The translations under genes were made by a program, and so were the position numbers. From assembly GCA_035578905.1 (NCBI GenBank), contig JAQJVL010000283.1:897000-960999 (forward strand): 64,000 nucleotides of DNA, in the 5' to 3' direction. Of the stretch, positions 59,084 through 64,000 are shown piece after piece (position 1 is the stretch's first letter; the number at the start of each line of letters is the position of its first letter). Source of the stretch: Stictocephala bisonia (lineage: Eukaryota; Arthropoda; Insecta; Hemiptera; Membracidae). Below the pieces are notes generated by a model that saw nothing but the letters and a program-made list of their open reading frames with translations, searched no databases and was not told where the DNA came from.

Positions 59084-60558
59084 ATGATTATGCCGCCATC
59101 AAGTGAAAAACGTGGGTTTACTTATAACTCTCAAGCCAGAACTATAATTGCATCGGTGTTACATTACTTTGAGCGGGAACGTGACAACAAAGGTCCATTA
59201 TTAGATGTGAAAAAAGTATCTGAAAGAGTGGTCGCCGCATGTAACATTTCACGAAGAACATTGGTGCGGATCAAGTCGCAACTAAAACAAGCAGTGGAAA
59301 ATGAAGGAAACTCTAGTGTCAACCCTCAAAGTTTTGAAGAAACGGATCAATCACCAATACCTGAATCAGCTGTAAGTAATAAATCCAGGCAAAATACTCC
59401 TAGACCTACCATCCCTAAGCTTACCACCCCAAGAAGAAGAAAACCATACAAGTCAATAGTTACACAGCTAGACGATTTTGAGAAAACTGCAATTAGAAAC
59501 CACGTTTTTAGCTACTACAGACGCCGAGAAGTCCCTACCCTCCGAAAGTTAAAAGTAAGTTTACGAACAGCGGGTTTGTTTGATGGTTGTATACGAACAC
59601 TGACAAAAATTTTGAAAACTATCGGATTTAAATGGAAAAAGTTAGACAATAGAAAAGTTCTCATGGAGAAACCCTCAGTTGCTCTTGCTAGGTGCCGATA
59701 TTTGCGAAAAATTCGGGAAATTGACTATAAAAAAGTTATTTTTCTGGATGAAACATGGATCAACGCCAACACTTCGAAAGACTCAGGATGGACAAATGAC
59801 AGTGTAAAGTGTTCTGTAAATGCCCCTTTAGGAAAAGGAAAACGTTTAATAATTTGCCATGCAGGAGGCTTTAACGGCTGGATCAAGTCGCCACCTCTGA
59901 TATTCCAGTCAAAAAAAAAACGGTCGAATATCACGAGGAAATGAATTCCGAAGTATTTGAGGGTTGGTTTTTTGAGGTTCTCCTGAAGTCTATTCCAGCT
60001 GGTTCGACAATAGTAATGGACAACGCACCTTACCACTCTCAAGTAGCCAACAAAGCGCCAACATCTGGCTCACGAAAGTGTGAAATGGAGGAATGGCTGA
60101 AAACTCGCGGCATTTCATATTCACCAGACATGCGGAAGCCAGAACTATACAGTCTTGTAAAGCTGCATAAGGAACAAAGAAAATCTTACGTAATAGATAA
60201 ATAAGCCTGTAAGCGTGGGTTTAAAGTAATCAGACTGCCACCGTACCACTGTAATTACAATCCAATTGAGCTGGTTTGGTCAACTTTGAAGCGGTATGTA
60301 GCAGCAAGGAATACTACATTTAAATTGAACGATGTTCAGGATTTGTTTATGGAAGCTGTAAACTCCTTCACCTCAGAAGATTGGCGCAAATGCGTTGAAC
60401 ACGTCAAGAAAGAAGTCGAGGCAGACTGGACAAACGAAGGACTTGATGACGTCAGTGTCCAAGAACTAGTCATTAATCTGGCCCCTGGTGAATCGGATGA
60501 CAGTGACTGGGATACCAGCGATGACGATGACGATCTGGGAGTGTCACCTCTAGAGTAA
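59084..60558 (+). pseudogene. DDE_3 (Tc1/mariner-type) transposase, two lesions
   Basis: ATG codons at 59084 and 59090 are the plausible starts. The N-terminal ~70 residues include a basic helix-turn-helix-like segment (ISRRTLVRIKSQL). A conserved linker with AIRNHVFSYYRRREVPTLRKL precedes the DDE fold. First Asp is in VIFLDETW (codon 59747). The frame breaks in an A10 run (59911-59920); one base restores EYHEEMNSEVFEGWF from about 59921. Second Asp is in VMDNAPYH (60019) and the Glu in NYNPIELVWS (60268). A TAA at 60202-60204 lies between them. Counting that codon, 82 residues separate D and E, so the signature is DD82E. The C-terminus is acidic (DDSDWDTSDDDDD). With only two lesions in about 490 codons, it is a recently inactivated copy. 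Confidence 0.88.
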
Positions 60559-61130
60559 TCAGGTAAAATAAAAAATAAAATCTATTTACCTAGAAAATTT
60601 TATTGGACGTAATATATATGATTACAAAAAGGGTATAAAAATATGATAATAGTATACAGTAAAACAAAATAATTATCTTCAAATTTACAGAGACTTTAAA
60701 CGTTTTTTTTTAATATAAGTAGAGTATAATAAGATATTACTACTTCTTTATTAGTCATGACAATAAGGTTGCGAGGATTGATGAATAGCGGGTACTGTAA
60801 CATTTCAATGTATGCTTTAAAACATTTTAATGTCATTAGAACTAGTAATAAAATATAACGAATGGTAAAAAATTAACTGCAATCTTAAAATATTGTATAT
60901 TGGTTTTAGCGCGATTTTGTTTTATTTCAGTGTCACACGGAAACAACATGGAAGATAAATGGAAAATGCTCAACTTCTGGACACCAAATACTTTGGCTTG
61001 AAGAAGATTACTGGGAGTAATATAAAATAATGTTGATTTATTAATCAAATAAACTGTAAAGTATGTAGTGTTGCCTATTTAATGATATTTTGGCTGATTA
61101 AATAGTATGCGATAACATAGTTTTAAATTA
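60559..61130. other. 3' untranslated part of the Tc1/mariner-type element
   Basis: AT-rich sequence between the transposase stop and the right inverted repeat. No additional ORF is supported. Confidence 0.6.
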
Positions 61131-61484
61131 TTCTACCTTTTTTCAAAGAACTCTTAAAATAATATTGTATCAAGATTAGGGAATTATGAGAAATATAAAA
61201 CATTTAACAAATCATACAGTATTCCGGCTAAAAAATAACTTTCGACCATTTCGTTATTTATAATCAAAGCACATCGTGTTTTATATCACTTTTCTTAGTT
61301 TTGTTAGTACTTTACAAATATTCTATTAAAATTGAGATATTATGAGAAAGTAAAAAAAGTTAATAATTCTATTAGAGGGGCTAGTTGGTGACTCATTATG
61401 GAAACAGCCGCGAGCGCCGGGGGGAGGAAAGGACAGACACAGGTAGCTGGCGGGTCCGTGCGCCACCCTACCGTATACAGACTG
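61131..61484 (-). repeat. right terminal inverted repeat
   Basis: Complement of the left arm: TATTCCGGCTAAAAAATAAC and its continuation (61220) mirror TTTTTTAGCCGGAATA (58648-58663). The arm ends TACCGTATACAGACTG at 61484. Confidence 0.9.
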
Positions 61485-61486
61485 TA

Positions 61487-62010
61487 AGGTAGGCGGAGTG
61501 GTTATAAATTCAGGTCATCACCGGCCTGATTTCCATCCAGTTCGAATATATTCTCCATAAGACCAATGTTAGATTTAATCAAATCAAAGAAAAATAGCTC
61601 CAAAGGTAGTCCTCAAAATGGTTGTGCATTAGCCAATTTAAATGATTTAAACTTTGACAAATTCTTGACTAAATAATTAGTTTTCATTGGTTTTGTTACG
61701 GTTTTTCCTTTCCCACTTCAACTATTTTGTGGAATTAGAACAATTTTATTTAAAAAGTATCACAAAAATTAAGGAAACAAAACTGAAATACGTTAAGCAG
61801 CCAACTTCTCCGTTATACAATTTTCAAAATTACATATCAAACATACTTTTATCTGAAAAAGTAAAAAAAGAATAGAAAAACATAATACCAACATAACGAT
61901 TTAACATTCTTCTTATTGAAAAATACATCCAAGATGGCCGATCACTTAAGTCCCAAATTCTAAGGAGAGTACATTTTTGAAATTTAAAAAAGTAACACGA
62001 ATTAGTACAT
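61487..62010. other. non-coding, nothing recognised
   Basis: Right flank of the Tc1/mariner-type element. No gene or repeat is supported. Confidence 0.4.
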
Positions 62011-62014
62011 TTGA

Positions 62015-62270
62015 AGGAGTCCGTTGGCCGAATTGCACGTTTCTCTTCCTCAGTGATTGAGATTCCGGATTCAATTCCCGAATTGGCGGACAGAAAAACT
62101 GCACCTACTACCTACCCCAAGTATTCACCCTGTATTGTGGAACTGAGATCTCAAGTAGCCAATCCTGATAACGAACACAGGAACTAACGCTGGAGAACCG
62201 ATGTATGTGCTTACTGCACACCCCCGACCAAACCTAGTCACGTGATTCTTGTGGACTTTTTACAAAATTG
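62015..62270 (+). mobile_element. tRNA-derived SINE-like element (degenerate)
   Basis: GTCCGTTGGCCGAATTG (62021) resembles a tRNA acceptor strand plus A box. GGATTCAATTCCC (62070) resembles a B box and T arm. CGGAC at 62087-62091 can close the acceptor stem with GTCCG, ~70 bases away, as in a tRNA head. Unrelated less AT-rich sequence follows for ~170 bp. The anticodon arm does not fold cleanly, so this is not a functional tRNA. Confidence 0.5.
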
Positions 62271-63545
62271 TATTACTACTAAAAGTTTTATTTTTATTAA
62301 CATTTAATTTTTTGTCAGATTATCACTGTTGTCTTTTGTCGATTGATTGGCAAAACATATATATCGAGGCAAAAAATGTACATCAGGGCAAAAAATCGTT
62401 CGAAATGTACAAGTAGAAGTTTTAAATCTAAGAATTTAATAATAATACCACAGTAAATAGAAGTTGGATCAACACAGAAAGAAGCATAATTAATTGTACT
62501 AGGCTGAACATTTTTATTTTCCAATTTTTTGTTTATTGCTTCTTAATGCCAAATATCAGACGTTCAGCCCTTTATTTTTAATTTTAGTCTTATAAATACA
62601 TAAAGTATTAAAATTGGTTTATATATTAAAATAAAAATAAATTAAGCTTGTTCATATTATCTATATTTAATTATTTTATATTTTTATAATTAAGGTGTTG
62701 TTTTACAAAATATTAAGAGCTGCTGTACAGTACAACATATATTAATTAATACGTAAACTTAATTATTAATTAAAACGTAATAATTATAACTATTTTTTAA
62801 TGAACCCTTTATTTAGCATTTGGAATATTACATTAATTAGTTGTGTAAATATTTTGTATTTATAATCAAACAATACAAAAATATAAAGCCAGTTTCAATA
62901 TTTGTATAAACAATTTTGACTTTTATAATAAAAACATATAAACTGTTATAGTTAAAAAGTTTGACATGTTTTATTTCGTATAGTTAGTATGGTGTAGAAA
63001 TACGCCAAATATCAAAGTGATAAATGGAGTTGATGTGAAAATAATATGAAAAATGGCAAAAGTGAGTTATAATTGATTTTCTTATGAAATAAAAATTAAG
63101 AAAATGTTTATGAGTATTTATGAACACAAGAATATTATAAATTTAATCGAAATCAGCAATTTTTGTCTAAAAATATAAGTTTAACTAAAAACGGATGACG
63201 TTAAACTTATATGTAACATTGCACAAATGTAACGTTATTGACTAACATATTTTATTTTAGTCCTTCCTATATCATTTTACATTTTATTTGCAACATGCAA
63301 TGAAACATTTTATTTGTATTTTACTTTCAACGTAAAAATATTATTTTAATTTTACTTCCAGCAACATATTAGAATGTTAATTCAAATAATCATATGTTAT
63401 CTTCAACCATAACCTAATATACTACACTGCTTAAATTAATTATAATATGTTCATATATTTGTCTGACAAAAACTCACGTGTCTACTTTGGAGCTTTTAAT
63501 TTTTTTAGATCGAATAACAGTCTCCGCCATGTTTAGGTGTTATTT
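62271..63545. other. non-coding, nothing recognised
   Basis: Very AT-rich sequence with TTAATTAAT-type words. No gene or ordered repeat is supported. Confidence 0.45.
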
Positions 63546-63620
63546 TCATCTGATGATGGCCAGAGGTCGGGGGGTCGAAATGTTGTAAGAATATTCATAT
63601 TCACAATGAGACGGATATGG

Positions 63621-63800
63621 ATGGCAACGATAATCGATACATCGGAAATATCGATGAATATGTTTCGATATATCGACATATTAGTATCGATATTTTCTTT
63701 CGATAATATCGTACGTATCGATATTTTTGGTCCGATTTATCATATCTCTATATAATGACGCTATTCTCTCTCCTGAAAATCATCGATTCGAGATAATAAC
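63621..63800 (+). mobile_element. TATCGATA-rich element, copy 2 (end)
   Basis: ATGGCAACGATAATCGATAC followed by ATCGGAAATATCGAT, a TTTCGATATATCGACATATT block, and GACGCTATTCTCTCTCCTGA match the minus-strand end of the 57225-57954 element. Its inner part continues toward the window edge, where I can no longer align it. Confidence 0.6.
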
Positions 63801-64000
63801 GCATTGAAATAATAAAGTAACTTTATTTAGTTTGTTTTCTTGAGTTTAACGCACTAAAATGTAGTTTATTGTAGACCAGTGGGTGGGACGGGTAAATGAA
63901 GTTCTGTGTGAGTTGACAACACCGACTTATAATAAGATATAAGATGCCTACTTGGAATACCATAGTGAATTAATTTGTTTAATTTTTAGTTTTTATTTGT
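63801..64000. other. non-coding window edge
   Basis: No feature is recognised. It may be interior to the TATCGATA-rich element starting at 63621. Confidence 0.35.

Larger units (their letters stand above)
58403..61484 (+). mobile_element. Tc1/mariner-superfamily element with ~350-bp TIRs
   Basis: A 3.08-kb element begins CAGTCTGTATACGGTAGGGT and ends with its complement. The inverted repeats extend from 58403 to about 58750 and from about 61131 to 61484, with small indels. TA follows the right end (61485-61486) and CA precedes the left (58401-58402), consistent with a TA target duplication with one mutated base. CAGT-type ends and the DDE_3 transposase agree with the IS630/Tc1/mariner superfamily. 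TIRs of this length are long compared with the short ends of many Tc1/mariner members. Both arms are well preserved, so the insertion is not ancient. Confidence 0.9.

Noticed and set aside
59725..60042. 105-codon minus-strand frame
   Set aside because: It is the antisense shadow of the DD82E transposase.
62021..62092. Functional tRNA gene
   Set aside because: T stem and anticodon arm do not form cleanly; better explained as a SINE head.

Overview
This window looks like repeat-dominated DNA from an animal, most likely an insect nuclear genome. The reasons are the AT-rich non-coding background, piggyBac, Tc1/mariner and Harbinger-type DNA transposons, several non-LTR reverse-transcriptase relics, and long satellite arrays. 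The exact taxon cannot be fixed from the sequence. I found no intact single-copy host gene. Almost every supportable coding signal belongs to a mobile element.

Layout: 0.5-1.24 kb holds a 5'-truncated non-LTR retrotransposon tail. A reverse-transcriptase scrap lies on the minus strand near 3 kb. One copy of a ~1.1 kb interspersed repeat is at 3.2-4.3 kb, and its inverted partner, with an extra partial copy, is at 27.95-29.4 kb. A degenerate minisatellite block is at 8.9-9.9 kb. A 68-bp satellite runs from 13.17 to 16.57 kb and is split by a 1.4 kb non-autonomous piggyBac-like insertion whose TTAA duplications restore the satellite unit exactly. A foldback element with ~330-bp inverted arms and an 85-bp triplicated core lies at 17.2-18.7 kb. 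A Harbinger-like end with a MADF-domain start lies at 24.3-24.8 kb. A 40-bp satellite (about 150 copies, 6 kb) fills 38.42-44.42 kb. The stretch 44.5-50.5 kb is a nest of short retroposon-like elements around a frameshifted non-LTR reverse transcriptase.

The most informative part is 51.5-61.5 kb. A nearly complete piggyBac element (52.63-54.94 kb) has a 566-codon transposase frame broken by one opal codon, paired termini and a TTAA duplication. It sits inside one copy of a palindromic motif that occurs six more times in the flanks. At 58.40-61.48 kb is a full-length Tc1/mariner-superfamily element with unusually long (~350 bp) terminal inverted repeats. Its transposase has an inferred DD82E spacing, one homopolymer frameshift and one stop.

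No gene set here forms a host pathway. The window reads as layered insertion (elements into satellites, elements into repeats) followed by decay. The best candidates for something undescribed are the palindrome-rich relic around the piggyBac, the long-TIR DD82E element, and the higher-order structure of the two satellites. All calls rest on reading by eye; no database search was possible.
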